Below, piece by piece: positions 1 through 13,200 of a stretch of 64,000 bases of DNA. The DNA is taken from positions 1,126,209 to 1,190,208 of the forward strand of contig CAADRB010000041.1 of NCBI GenBank assembly GCA_900708905.1. The letters run 5' to 3'. Source of the DNA: Hymenolepis diminuta. Its lineage: Eukaryota; Platyhelminthes; Cestoda; Cyclophyllidea; Hymenolepididae. Position 1 is the first letter of the stretch. Each line of letters starts with the position of its first letter. The notes beneath the pieces were generated by a model. The model made no database searches. It was not told the origin of the DNA and saw nothing but the letters and a program-made list of their open reading frames with translations. A program made the translations under genes and the position numbers.

Positions 1-3000
1 TATTCGAGTCGTCTTCAATCATACTCATCATTGAGGGATGAAGTGAAGTCGGAATTCGAACGGGTTCCGCAATAGATTTGGGGGTTTTCGATACTGAAGT
101 CTAAAGGGAGAGTAATGCGAATTAGTGGAGAAATATAATCAGTGCCACTAGATAATCACTCCTCTTTTAAAAGTAATGATAGTATTAATATTTCATCTCC
201 ATCATGAGTTTGATTTACGTTTTAACCCTTCACTAGCTGTGATAATATTATTTAATGACTCAGAAATTTCGCTAATTTGCGCCTTGCCGTATACTTAATT
301 AAATTATTGATTTCTGATTATTGCTCATTAGCCCAATAATTGTCGTTATACAGGATTCCATTTAAATTTCTTTAAAATATGTGAACAGTGGGGTGTGAGC
401 ATTGTGTCAGATTGCAGTGCACTACCTCGATTTAGCAGATATGATTATAATCAGTCACAGGGACTCATATTAATGCTATGCAATGCAAACTTAGTTAAAT
501 TTTAGTCAAGGCACATTTAAGTGTTCCCAGTTGAGAGAATGAGAACTCTAGTGACCTACACAAAACGACTTGAAAGTTAAAATACTAACCCGGCAGATCT
601 CATCGCTTACTCAGTCTATACAAGACATACATATTGCTCAATTCTTATAACCTTAGATTACTTTACTCAGTTAAATAAATAACATAATTACCGTAGTTAC
701 ATCGGCCATGTTATCAATTTGCTTTTCGGGAGAACAGAGAGAAGAATTTTGGGACTCTGTAACTTGAGTACGCTCTGAAACCGGTGCAGAATCAGAATCC
801 TCAATAACTATGGAGTGTTCAGAAGCTTCTTGATCGAATTCCATAGCAGAATTATTTTGAGCTATCGTTTCTTCTGCTAACTTAACCTCCATCGGAACGT
901 CTTCAGGCAACGATAGAACAACTGAAACAGTTTCATTTAAGCTTCCCCATTTTGGTTGTTCATAAACGACTGTTAAAGGCTCATCAGTAATAACTGCATC
1001 AACTAAAATGTTAGCTTTTGGTAGATCATGGGAAGCACGGGGAATATCCTCAGCAATTGATCTAGGAACGATTGAAACCCTGGGTTCTGACAAATTTTGA
1101 GAATGCTCTGAAGTTTTCATCTGAATATATTCACCTACAATGCTAGGATGTGTTGAGCCACCAACCATTGATACATTGCATACGTGTTCTGAAAGTTCTG
1201 CTGGAACAGTTGAAAATCTAGATTTTAGTAAATCATGCGTTTGATATGAAACTTCCGTCTGAACGTCTACTTTTGAAAATCCGACTCCAGAAATATCATT
1301 AGAAACACTGTGTTCTTGTAGTTCTGAAGGAATTTGAGAATCTTCAGGAACAGTTGAAATTAGAGTATTTGTCGATTTTAATTGCTCTGAAGCCTCCGTG
1401 TGAATGGGTCCAAATGTAATCGCGGAAAATGATGGAACCTCATCTTCGGGCAATTTTTGAGAAAGACAAATATCCCCTTGAAGTTCTACTGAGATTTGAG
1501 ACCCACCAATTTTTGATGAATCGCGAAAAATGCAAGACTGCTGTAGTTCAGAAACTACTTGAAGATCTGCGGAGACAGCTGAAACTGGAAATTTAGGTAC
1601 TTCTGATCGCTCAAATACCTCCAATTGAATTTCTCCGGAGACCACATCAGGAATTGGTAAAATTTTAGCCTCTGGTGATGTTTGAGAAACACAAAATTCT
1701 GGCCGCTCGGAGGGCTCCAACCGAGGTTCATGTTGTTGAATATAAGCAGTTTCTTTGGGTTGAGCTGAAATGGGAAGTGATAATTCATGATCCTTTTGTT
1801 GGTCACAGAGAATGACATCATGAATAGATGGAATATCGGTCTCGGACAATCCTTCAACAAAATATGGTTCATGGTGATCAGGAACTTTCACTGGAATATA
1901 TTCAGGGACATCTGGAACTACAGACTCCAGTAATTCATTTCTAGAAGACTGTTCTGGTTGTTCAGAAATTACCGCAGCAGGAAGTGGCGAAACTCGAACA
2001 GCAGATAGCGGTGGTGAAAATAAATTGTGTTTAATAACTTCCTCCTCGGCAAGAAGACATGGTTCAGATTGCTCAACGGAATTCTTTTGAATGTCTTCTA
2101 AAAACTCACCATCTTCAGGGAAGATCAGTTCCAGATCTTCGGAAGCCCTAATATTATCCCCTTCAGGCTGTTCAACAAAATTCTTTCGAACGTCTTTAGA
2201 GACATTTCCTGGCGATTCTTTTTGGAAATACTTATCTGGTTCCTCACAAACGATTTGCTCTTCATTTGCAGCGTGAGTACATGGAAATTCAGTTCCTGGC
2301 ATGTGCAGAGAAGCATATCCAGTTGTGTCCACCAGCTGAAACTCAGGAATGATCAACTCAAGTTTTGACACACCTAAAATTTCATCTTTAGTCATGGTTT
2401 CACCAGTAATACTGACACCAGGATGATCAGGTTCTTTGTCTAAGTCCATCAAAATGACCTGTGGCTGTTGCCCGGAAATCGACGAGTAAAAGTGTCGTGA
2501 AGTTTCGCTCTTCACAGCTCTACGTGGAGAAACGAAGGACATTTCTTCAACCAAATTTTTCTGCACGTTTGAAACATTCATCTCCTTGGCATGGCAAAGA
2601 ACCTTCTCATATTCTTCAATAGGTTCTGCAGGAGTCAAGGGAGAAGCTAGGAAAGCACGGTACTGCTGATAATCTAGAGAAGTACCTTCATTTTCCTTTT
2701 CTTTCAACAAAGTTCGTCTGGAAACACCTCCAATTGGTGTGAGATCGATATCTGTCGCCGGAACTTCAATATATTCCCCTTTGAATTCTTCAAGCGAAAG
2801 ACATGCATCACCTTTCTGAACAGGTTTATCCAGTGAGGAATATGATACTTGCTGCTGATCTGAAGGTTTGAAAATCTGCAGCGGAGAGGGAAGAGCACTA
2901 GTTGCGTCAGAGTAGTGGGAAGTTTCACTCATAAAGGTGGCATCGCAACATGTGTCTTCCATCAGAGAACTTTTCAGTGTGACGTTCACGGACCTTCTTA

Positions 3001-6000
3001 TAAAGGACTCTCTTTTGCTATCTGTGGATTGTCGTTCACGAGTTGGGGAGAAAAAGACTGGAAGAAATAAAAAAGAGAAATTGTTAAATAGCATTGTTCC
3101 TATCGAAAGCTTCAGCTCCAAATAAACATCTCCCTCTTTTCCACATGTTAAAGTAACTTGTATATATCTGACACAGCAGATAATGCAATTTGAGGCACAT
3201 CATTGGAAACCTCGTGTTTTTAATGGCTGTCCAAACTACTCACCTATTAGAGGCGAATGAATGTAAATAGTTTGCATTATCGACAAAGGTCCACCTCAAT
3301 GATTTTTCCCGATTTACCAATTATTCCCCTCTTTTTTTGTCTTGAAGATTTTATAATATCAAAAGCATGTATGCTTCTATACCATTACTGGTTCAATCTT
3401 AGCCACTAAATATACCTTTAAATTAATTGTCCAAATACTAGAAACACTTCAGTTATTTGTAATAAATACACGCTGGTACGCGGCCCTATCAAGCCCAAAG
3501 AGAGATTAGGCAGTTTCAGCCACCTGTTCCTTATAAAAAGCCAAATGAGTTTCTAGAGCAGAAGAATAAATCCAATCAAAAGATTCTTAATCAGGGTCCA
3601 TGCACACAGATATTTTACATATTTTTAACCAATCAGCAGTCCAACTTCCCCATTGACAATCTCCAAATCAAGCTTTGAGCAAACTTAGAGACTTCAAACA
3701 TGTCCAGTTGAAAATAATTTAAGGAGAAACAAACTCGAGCACTGGAGAAATATCGCTCTTTCATAACTGGAATCTTCAGATTTCACTATTGTCGATTTCA
3801 AATACATGTACTTTTCATAGCTATGCATATATTGCTATCCAATTCTCAGCTTTTAAAAGAAAGTGACCTTCTCTCATTAAATAAACTTAGTGATTTTACT
3901 TTGTAATAATCATAAAAACAGGTCTACATGCGGTCCTCCCTTAAATTTGCAGCTTATTTGAAAGAAGTTCATAATTTATGATTCCATCTGACCCTGCCAA
4001 AAAAGACAATAATAAATTTACATTTGATTAGATTTGGCTTGATGGAACAAAGTCAGGACACCAAAAACCACTGGAAAATGCAGGATACACACATCATTTT
4101 TGAGCGAACGGCACAGTCTTTATGCCCTGTCACCTTTACAACTGATAAGAATGAGGGCTTGATGTTTTTGACATTGATATGACGAATGAATAAACTCACC
4201 TTTCAGTTGTGGCTTGACCTTCAAGGGTAAATTATAAGGGCAAAAACCTAAGAGCTATAAATAGATTTTTTTAGTTTAATAGATTGGACCTATACATCAG
4301 TTTACTGCCTGAATTTGAGTCAGCTGTATTCACAAACAATACAAATAACAAGGATTAGAAAAACTAACCTTCCTCACGTTCGGAGCTATAACCATCCGCA
4401 ACCACAATCTTCCCAAATGCATTAATAAGACTCTCTTCACACGATCTATCTCCCAAAACCGGTTCTTCGCCATCATCATTTCCCATAACACTAGACGTCT
4501 CTTCCGCAAAACAGCTGCTATCAAATCCCGCCTGTTCCTTAAGACGTCTGGAAGCCGTAGACCAAGGTGAGAGCAGTGAGGAGACCATATCAGTAACCAG
4601 CTTGGAACTCTGTGCCAGAAGGGGCGAGAAAACAGGAGCAGGATGCTGTTGAGCTGCCAGTTCCTCTGCCACAGAGCCCGCAATCGGGTGGCCCATCATT
4701 GTACTCCATCCGTAGGCAAGTTGAGATAGACTACTGCGACGGTTGTTGGATTGTTGTTCTGTACTTTTGCTGAGGAGAGAGGGGAGGAAGAAATGAAATT
4801 AGAGATCGGATTGCATCATACCTGTCTCTGAGAAATAGCTTCGATAAAATTGAACCCATGGATAATCTAGTGAGTAGTGATTAGTGAGGAAGCATTGCTC
4901 AAGTACTACTACAAACTGACCAATAGAAAAAAAATGGGATTTATAGTGTAATACCATTAAATAAAATGAGACACGTGACGAGCTTGTAATAAAGCTAAAT
5001 AATAAAAAGATGACGAAAACCTTTGTCGGGTTATTACATTCTCAGAGATCGAAATAAACCGAAACCGAACTATCTAAAAAACCTTTTTCTCACAACCCTC
5101 CGTAATTATGCAGAAATAATCTTACTGCTTTACAGTCTAAACTTGGCCGAATTGATATCATGTGGTTCTATGCTGGTGATTTGTGTTACTGTTAATGCAT
5201 AACTCATTACCCTCGTCTGATTTCATTTCGTTCAATGCAAAAATTGTTACCAACTCCGTCGGCCAAATTCTGAACTGAGTTATAATATAAACCTGTTTAG
5301 ACGGTTCGGACAGTACTCGGTTGAATATCAAAGTGATTAAAATTATTTCCATTTTTGTATTATCCCCTCTGTTCTCCCATCTCGGGTGTTCAGGAGATCG
5401 GACTGTCATAGAATGACTTATACATGTGTCACAACCACAGTTCTTTATAGCTCTACATTTGGTGCAACGATTCGTGGCAATTAAGGTTCTATCACCTGAG
5501 TAAATTGCACTTCTTATTTATTGCACTCGTGTATAATTTACTGAAAAAATAGATATTCCACTCATGTGTTCATCTTATCCAGCTTTCTAAGATTTCTACG
5601 TCTATATCCATTTTCTTTCTTATCATTACGTTCCACTTCCCTTGGGGTATATGGGAACATTTAGCACTATAAGAAAGCAGCTATTTGAAGTGTTTGCGGC
5701 AGTATCTGTTAAATTTAAGACAGTATGTCCTAGAAAACCCCCTTTGTTTACGAGCTGTCTGATGATAACATTACATGAAACGGGTCCCATAGCACAGTTA
5801 TATTTCTAACTGACTAGATTAGACCTATTCAGACATTCTCGATTTCAGACTTTGAGATTAGTAATTTGGCGACCTGGAATGAAAATTTTAGCCATCTTAG
5901 GACCCGCAGTGTCAGCCTAAAACTGCGGACATCCAAGTTAATAAAAGCCTTGTGCCATAACATTGTTTACTGTGAGATATATGGACCTTTACAGTTGCAC

Positions 6001-9000
6001 TGAAATCTATCACTGACTGCTTTTTCTTCGTGAGAGGTGTCATAATAACTGCCTTAAGAAGATGTTACGTGGATTCTAAACCTAATTCCCAATAAGCGTA
6101 TAATCCGAGACATACAATCCAAGTTTAGTCGACAGACCATGGAAGAAAAGGGGTGAGAAACATAACAATGTGTCAATCTCACACTCGATATTGGATAGAA
6201 CAGAGCCCGATAAGAGAAAAGGGGAAGATTTAAATGAAAATACTAGCATATTATGATGGAGGCAGTATACTCTAGTTTCTCCCATGTTTTGTGAAATATG
6301 ACTTTGATTATTGTTATGGGACCCGCCAACTTGATACACACGTACAAATTATAAAACAAATAAGTTTGAATAACAAGCTTTGACAACACAATACCATCAT
6401 GTGTACAGAAGTTACGACGATAATTCGATGCGATTTATATTGATGATGGGTGTTAAAATAAAACTATACTAAGGTACCTCCTAATGACAAACAACAAGAG
6501 TTTGTTGGAACAGGAATTGAATAAGTAACATGATAATACACTTTTATAATAAGTTAAAACTCACTTTGGTGAGCATAGAGGTGGAGAGTAGTTGGATCCT
6601 GATATTGACATCCGATCTAAAAATTTTGACCGATCAATATAATCCAATTATTCATTCAATTAAATCTTCGTGTTAAAAATAGTTCTCAAATAATTCTTAT
6701 AACTTACGTAACTCCCCTCCCTGACCACCAAACAACTAGTTCATGGACGAAGAAAAATCCTCAATTTTATATATCCCCGCTGGACATTTGTCTACATGAA
6801 CGAAACATAACATGGGCAATATATTGCGGTGTGATGTCTTTGAGACTCGACTCCTGAAACCCTCCTTAATACCAGTAAGAAATGATGCCTTCTATTGTAG
6901 CTTATTTCAAAACTACAAGATTGTAGCTGTGTTTTTTTATTATTTGAGATCAGGAACCAGGTAGAACTTTAATGAATGTTCTAAGATGGTATTACAAGTT
7001 GTGTAAATTATTATATTTGCACATTGCAATGTATAGTAAAACCTTTACCACTAACCTCAGGATTCAGTTTGCATACTCTTTATGACTAGATAACGCAACA
7101 ATCAATTATTGACTAATACTTCTGAAAATAAGAAACGACATCACCTGCATTTGTGCTTGGAGTGCGTTCTGTTTGTTTGTCAGAAGTTCCAGCAACTACA
7201 GGTAAGGCAATAAAAAAGCGTGAGATTCATCATCCTTTGCAAATTTGCAACATTTTAAAGTCAGTTCAGCATACCCATTGGGTTAGATGGAGCAGTAACA
7301 GCTTGTTCTGCCGAAAATACCTCCGCAATTCTTGAAGTGGTAATCGCTGCAAATTAATAAGCATTAATGATAAAACGCTAGAGCGACATTTTCTTAGACC
7401 CAATAACTAAGGTAGGATGAAGGCAAAACTTATGTAACTCAATGACGATTACATTATGAAGAAAATATAACCTCCATTTCTAGACACGAGCACGGAATGC
7501 CAAAACTCAACAATTGAGTAAATCACATGACTCGAGCTCTAAACGCATCTGTGCACGTCCAGTAATTAAGACTAACCACCTATTTAGATGTCCAACAAGT
7601 GTTAAAAGCTTTCAAAATCGTATGGCTAATTGTGGAGATACATTTCACTTTAAAGCACTTTTTGCTATGCTTTTAAATATCCAGGAGACCTAAGTCTACC
7701 GAAAAAAATAGATTTAAGAGACTCCAAAGGTAGAAACGTACGTGTGGTCCTCTTAGTAGTTTCATCTTTGGCAGTAGTCCTCAAAACAGCTCTGAAATTC
7801 ACCAAATATATTAGTAAAAGAGGGTTAGATAAAAAAATTCATAACAAACTGCCAATTAGAAAGAAGGTAAGTATCGTTTAAATTCAATTTATTTCCCTGC
7901 TTCATTCCAAACCCAATTGAAACATTATCAGTATTGGTACTAGTATGTATTATGCAATGACCTTTAAAATTTAACAAACTAGTTATTGCAATATTTAAAC
8001 ACCTAACTTGCCCTTGGTTGGCAAGTAGTTGTGAAACTCGGGTGAGTAGAACTGGTTTCCACCACTCTGATTAAATAACATCCTAAGTGACAGGAGATTT
8101 TTCAAGTTCAAAAACGAAGGGCAAACCTACGGCGATTTTATCCTGTGTACAAATACTTTTCCAAGATCATAATCCCACTGGCGTCTAATTTTGCCTAATC
8201 TTTCTAAGCACGTCAGATTGTTAACTCAGGGTCACTTTCTCCTTCGTTGTCCAATAATGTGTTTCAACCCTACTCTAATTACACTTTTGATTTATTAGTT
8301 AAACTTATATCCCAATTGCAATCTCTCTTAAATACTTTTACATCTTCCCTTTGTCTTGCTTGCCATCAGCCGTCGTTTGCTCCTCCTTGGGTCGAATGCG
8401 CTCGAGATGCATGACTCCTCAACCAGTAGGGTCGTAACCTTGATAGATCAAAGTGAAGCACAAACCTGCACGCAGAGTTGACCAATTTGGAAAGCCAAAC
8501 TGGGAGCTCAACGTGGCCACTGGCTAGATCAGGCTACATAGACAACGGTCGCTATTGCCCATAGTGGAGTTAGGTGAACATGAAGTGAATCGCTCCCTGC
8601 TCTCACCATTTGTAACCTGTACACTTCTTGATCCTTATTTCCATCTTTCGTACATCTTATACGCTTGATCCTGTTTCATATTATTTACTTGCCTTATCTA
8701 TAAAGGTGTGCCTAAAAAACATCCTTTTAGACCATGTTACCTATACTATCATTCACTTCACAGTTTTAACACCTTCAGTAAGAACTTAGTGTTTGTTTTA
8801 ACGCCTGGACTGTGGCAGTTGCTGAGGTAGTAACTATCGTCCCTTATTCTCCATTTTGGGATATGGTGAGCATTTTCGAAAAAAGAAACTTACAAATTTT
8901 CATCAATGCAGACTTACCATATCTGTTAGAAAGTTATTTAGGTGAAGACTACTTCCCATTACTATTCTTGAATAAATTTAAACAGTTTACACGAGATCTG

Positions 9001-9380
9001 AGAACTAAAGATGTATGAACATATAATCTTAGTACAATATGGTGAAACAATTTGCATTTCGGACATAGTGCATACATAGCCCGCCTCTACAACGCCTGAA
9101 TGGCATTAAAACAGGCAAACACGAAGTTAAGCCAAATTAGAACTCAGGGCCCGAGATGATGAAATCGTAGTTTAACTCACGGTGATGAAGAAGGCTGTTC
9201 TTCCATCTCAGTTTCATCAAGCAAAGCGAGATCTTCATCTGTAATAGTTACTGCTGGTAAAGGTCGGGGTGTTGCTCCTGCCACCCCTCCCACTCTGTGA
9301 GAAGTAGGCATAGGAGAATCTGTTAGCAGCCGATCGATTTCTCTGAGAGACATTCGGGTTCGCTTCGGTGTATCACCCAT
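1..9380 (-). CDS. Uncharacterised large Ser/Glu/Pro-rich protein, 5' part (gene runs off the left edge)
   Basis: I do not recognise this protein. The model is four exons: 9380-9181, 4769-4369, 3057-692 and 100-1 (open to the edge), at least 1022 codons. Every junction is GT-AG (donors GTGAGT, GTTAGT, GTAATT) and the phases match (2, 1, 0), which is the main support. The start ATG at 9380 is preceded in frame by a TGA 9 nt upstream. Exon 1 is basic then acidic (TPKRTRMSLREIDRLL; DEDLALLDETEMEE). Exon 2 holds a somewhat hydrophobic stretch (LSQLAYGWSTMMGHPIAG). The 788-codon exon 3 is low complexity and probably disordered, with several S/T-P-x-R/K-like sites (SPTRER, SPRRAV) and, at roughly residues 670-930, loose repeats built around SELQ, SEQ and VSxVP. 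I see no membrane segment or enzyme motif. A scaffold or cell-cycle/cytoskeletal substrate is only a guess. Intron 1 (4.4 kb) carries a 270-bp repeat. Confidence 0.75.
692..3057 (-). other. Exon 3 of the uncharacterised gene: 2.37-kb single exon coding for loose amino-acid repeats
   Basis: This single uninterrupted exon of 2366 nt is the longest open stretch in the window, in a genome where most other exons here are under 500 nt. The acceptor is TTTCTTCCAG just before 3057 and the donor is GTAATT from 691. The product is rich in Ser, Glu, Pro, Val and Ile. It recycles short phrases (SELQ, SEQ, SIVP/STVP, EYIQ/EYIPV), which suggests expansion by internal duplication followed by divergence. Long exons coding for disordered repeats are common in scaffold proteins, but no family assignment follows from this. 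Confidence 0.75.
8450..8719 (+). repeat. 270-bp dispersed repeat, copy 1 (intron 1 of the uncharacterised gene)
   Basis: This stretch is nearly identical to 12371-12640, at the same length with only scattered substitutions. It starts AAAGTGAAGCACAAACC and ends TATCTATAAAGGTGTGCCTA followed by a short A run. Weaker similarity continues about 20 bp past the end. No open reading frame, long terminal inverted repeat or clear target-site duplication is visible. A SINE-like or other short non-autonomous element is possible. I saw no convincing pol III B box. Confidence 0.85.
8720..9176. other. Rest of intron 1, 5' side: no feature
   Basis: This is intronic AT-rich sequence between the 270-bp repeat and exon 1. 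It contains a plus-strand stop-free stretch (about 8812-9018) that looks mildly protein-like. I could not link it to any splice-consistent gene, so I treat it as chance. Confidence 0.4.
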
Positions 9381-10068
9381 GATCGCTCACACAACTAAGG
9401 ATAAATGGACACAACTCCGGTCAAACACAATATTCATTTAATCAATCAAACGTTTAGGCCAGGAAACGAAAAGTCATTTAATAAGACTGCGACCTAATTT
9501 TCTGTTTATGCTGAAGGCTCGATTATAAAAAGGAACAAGACTTAAATCCCATAGGAAATAAGACAAATGTCAGTAGCGTAGCGATCCGCTAAATCAGAGA
9601 TCAAGAGATTAATATCACAATTAATCCCATTATTGAATAGCAATTAACAGAATGTTTTACGACTAGATGCTTCGTAGTGCATTTTCCAAGTTCTAGATGA
9701 GTAGTGAAAAAAACATTGAATAAACTTAAGAAAAGAAGTGGGATAAGTAGATCCGGGGATCTCATTGACGTGAAGATCACTCCATGCTCAACGCAACCTT
9801 TTGTCAGTGGTTGAAATAATCCCCCATTTAAGTAAGAGATAGTTGAATGGGGTTTTCTCAATTAGAGAGGTTCTTAACACTCTACTTATAACCGCAAGTA
9901 TCTCATTCATTGCTTAATATTTGTCCATAAATAATATGCTTTACTTAATGTTAAATAATAATAAACGAACATTAAGCAATATCTACATGCACACACCTGG
10001 GAAGGAAACATAGCGAGGAAACAGACCAACAAAACAAAGAACAGATTCAATCTGTAGTATAATTAATT
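9381..10068. other. Intergenic spacer between TCERG1 and the uncharacterised gene
   Basis: This spacer of roughly 0.85 kb separates the TCERG1 stop from the next start on the same strand. It should hold the promoter and 5' UTR of the leftmost gene and the end of the TCERG1 3' UTR. I see no obvious TATA box, tandem repeat or RNA gene. It is longer than the usual spacing within flatworm polycistronic units, so independent transcription is likelier. Confidence 0.5.
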
Positions 10069-10074
10069 TTTATT
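10069..10074 (-). terminator. Poly(A) signal AATAAA of TCERG1
   Basis: The minus strand reads AATAAA about 155 nt past the TCERG1 stop codon (10229), a normal distance for a short 3' UTR. It is the first canonical hexamer downstream of the stop that I found. Confidence 0.6.
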
Positions 10075-10228
10075 TTTCAAACCCACGTTTCGCGTATGTA
10101 TAAAAAGTGGCAGATGATGTTGCAGTAACGTGTGTATACAGTGAATATATTGGTACACCACAGAAACAACAGACACATACGGGGAAAAAAGGACGGGAGG
10201 GATGGAGAAGGGGAAAGGGTAGTAAGAA

Positions 10229-13200
10229 TCAGTCTTCAAGATTCTGCAGAAATTCCTCCAGCATTTTCTTTGCTTCTCCTGATTCAACCGCCCTGTACCG
10301 AATGTCTGCTTTGAGGGTACTCAGCACATCATCAAGCATAGAACCGTTCTCAGAAGACTGTCTCTTTGCTCTGTAGGAAAAAAAAGATTTTCAACTCACA
10401 CATGCAACATTAAAATTAGAATTTAAGTAGTTTGCAAAAAATGCTTACGATGAAATGAGAGACGTCTTCTCCTTAAGCATTTCACTGAAACTCTTCTTTG
10501 CCTTTGACTCACGTTCCTGAGCCCAATCCCGGAATTCGGCTTTCCACTTTTTCTCAGAGGAGAGGAGCTTTACGAATCTTGAATCCTCTTTAAAAGTATC
10601 TTTCACGTCTTTCCATGACATCCAGTAGGTAATCTGAAAGTGGGGAAGAGGAGGTAAATAAGACAAAATCTATGAGACAATCCTACGAAAGAATGACAAC
10701 TCACCGATTCATTTGCTTCCAGCATCTTGAGGAAGGCCTCTTTAGCCTTCTTATTAAGACCAGATACGTAGGTATCAAAAAGTTTTTCGCGATCACTTCG
10801 AGACAAAACGTCGGCAATGGCATCCCATCGCGAATTTTTGCGCAACAATTTCTTGGCATCTTTCCAGGGCAAAATTTCAGATTTGATAACATCAGTGAGG
10901 AGGGTGTTAAAATTGGCTTCGGCCTCCTTACGCAAGTGGGCCTCACGTTCACGATCTTTTTCACGCATTGAGTTGGTACGGGCCTCTTCAACTTCCTTTT
11001 TGCGTTCACGGAGAGAGGCTTCTTGACGTTCACGCTTCTCCCGTTCTTTACGCTTTTCACTATCTTCACGAGATGCCTTCTCGCTCTCTTTCGACTAAAA
11101 GATAGGCATTTTAGTCTTATTTAAAGCGATATAAGTATGAAATAGCGAGAAAGATAACGTATATTAAATCAAGATAGTTCCGTAAGTTGGATTGAACTGG
11201 TTGAAGTTTGTTTGTACTAGTTTAAAATCTTAGTACATAGCAGCTCCTAAACGGATTCAGCCCAGACGGTGATACACGAGACTACCAAAATATAAAGCTT
11301 ACAAACCTTTCCATTCGAAACTGACTTTATTGCGGTTTTCACATAATCTTCTGTAAATTTAAGCTTCAACCTAAAAGGAATGGTCTCACATATCCCAAGC
11401 CATTGAAACTTTAAATAAAAAGGAATACCAATAGAGGCCGATATTTGTTCTAAGACCGATATTTTCATATTACGATGGCTTTGAAAAAAAATGGACTAAA
11501 TGAATAAAGATATAGATATGGATTATGAAATATCGAATCAACTTATTTACCTGGGGTGATTGTAAAGAAACACACAACAAAATAAACCGGCCAAATATTC
11601 TAACGATATCAAAACACGTTAACATAGGTGCTAACTTTGTGACAGATACTGCACGAACGGACAACAGGAAATTTAAAGTTTTAAACTTAAGAATGCCCAG
11701 ACTATTAAAGAGTCATGATTAGGCTGATAATAGATGATAAAAAAAACAACCTATGCTAAACGACTTACAAGCATCACCATGGCAATTTGTCCCAGGCAAT
11801 TATTTCGTTTCCTATTATGTGCAAGGTAGCCAAAACCTACCACCTCTATTATTAACTGCCGAATTTAATTTTTCTCCCGTAGTTTCCATATCGATATAGC
11901 AAAAGACACAACATGAGTCACTTCTCATATCCAGAACGTGCACACGTACTTCATAAGATGTGTGCAAGACACACTAACACCTAACAAATAGCAGAAAGAA
12001 CATTAAACGAGAGTGAGTTTCATAGAGAATTATACATTTAAAAAATATGGGTTTCGATTTGTCAATCCCTAAATCAATAAACTAGTGAGTGCACATTTCA
12101 TGCTCATCCACGTTTTCCGCCTCAAGATCGCAGATGGTGTCATGTGTGATTGAAGCGTAATTTGTGGGAATTTCTGTGGAATAATCATGTAAAACAAATT
12201 ACACAACATTAGCAGTTAAGTGACCTAATGAATGATAAGAACGAAACAAAACAGGACAAAACCAAAGCGCAACCGAACAATTCTTCCTGACTTATCGACA
12301 TTGATGAGTGCATGTCATATGAAGACGATGACCAAAGCTAGACTACATAAGCTTGAAACTTTGCCGGAAGAAAGTGAGGCACAAACCTGCACGCAGAGTT
12401 GACCAATTTGGAAAGCCAAACTGGGAGCTCAACGTGGCCACTGGCTAGATCAGGCTACATAGACAACGGTCGCTATTGCCCATAGTGGAGTTAGGTGAAC
12501 ATGAAGTGAATCGCTGCCTGCTCTCACCATTTGTAACCTGTACACTTCTTGGTCCTTATTTCCATCTTTCGTTCATCTTATACGCTTGATCCCCTTTCAT
12601 ATTATTTACTTGCCTTATCTATAAAGATGTGCCTAAAAAATTCTATTTAGGTCATGCTGAAGACCATATTGAAAGTACTCTCATGACAGATCTCTGTTTC
12701 TCTTCCCCGCATTTCAATTCCCAATTAACATAAAAATTACGTTTCACATCCTGATCTACGGTTTCCTTGAGCCATAAACGGTCATTCAATCTCAACTTAA
12801 TTTTAATAGCCTTGGACAAGTTGCTAGAACTAGGGCGATCATTAGAGTTAGTAGAATTAGGTGATGGATATGTCCACTGTTGATAAAAGCCATTAAATAT
12901 TATCAAATACGGAACATTAGCGCCTTTAATAATTAGCAACAATCCGCAACATTTAAATTACCTACCTTGTGGCTCAACATCTTCCACCATGAAGGCCCAG
13001 AAAAACATGCTTGCTTACTTTTATGAGGGTTCACCGATAACACATAAAGAAGAAAATGTTTAAAATAGCAAATCACCCAATTCCATGTGTTCCTTCACCT
13101 GCTATTGTACGAACAAAAATTATTTTGTGAAATAGATGGCAACAAAAAATATGTAAATTAAACAACTTTCTTGAAATGAAGCAATATAATTGTCTCCTAA

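Noticed and set aside
2091..2276. Plus-strand open stretch within the long exon
   Set aside because: Antisense shadow of the 788-codon exon.
4330..4683. 117-codon minus-strand stretch overlapping exon 2 of the uncharacterised gene in another frame
   Set aside because: The alternative frame (MMGHPIAG...) joins exons on both sides in phase; this one does not.
8812..9018. Plus-strand stretch of 68 codons with protein-like composition in intron 1 of the uncharacterised gene
   Set aside because: No ATG at the start, no recognisable family and no partner exon; antisense to an intron.
10672..11026. Plus-strand open stretches opposite the FF4 exon
   Set aside because: Antisense of a conserved coding exon; no independent evidence.
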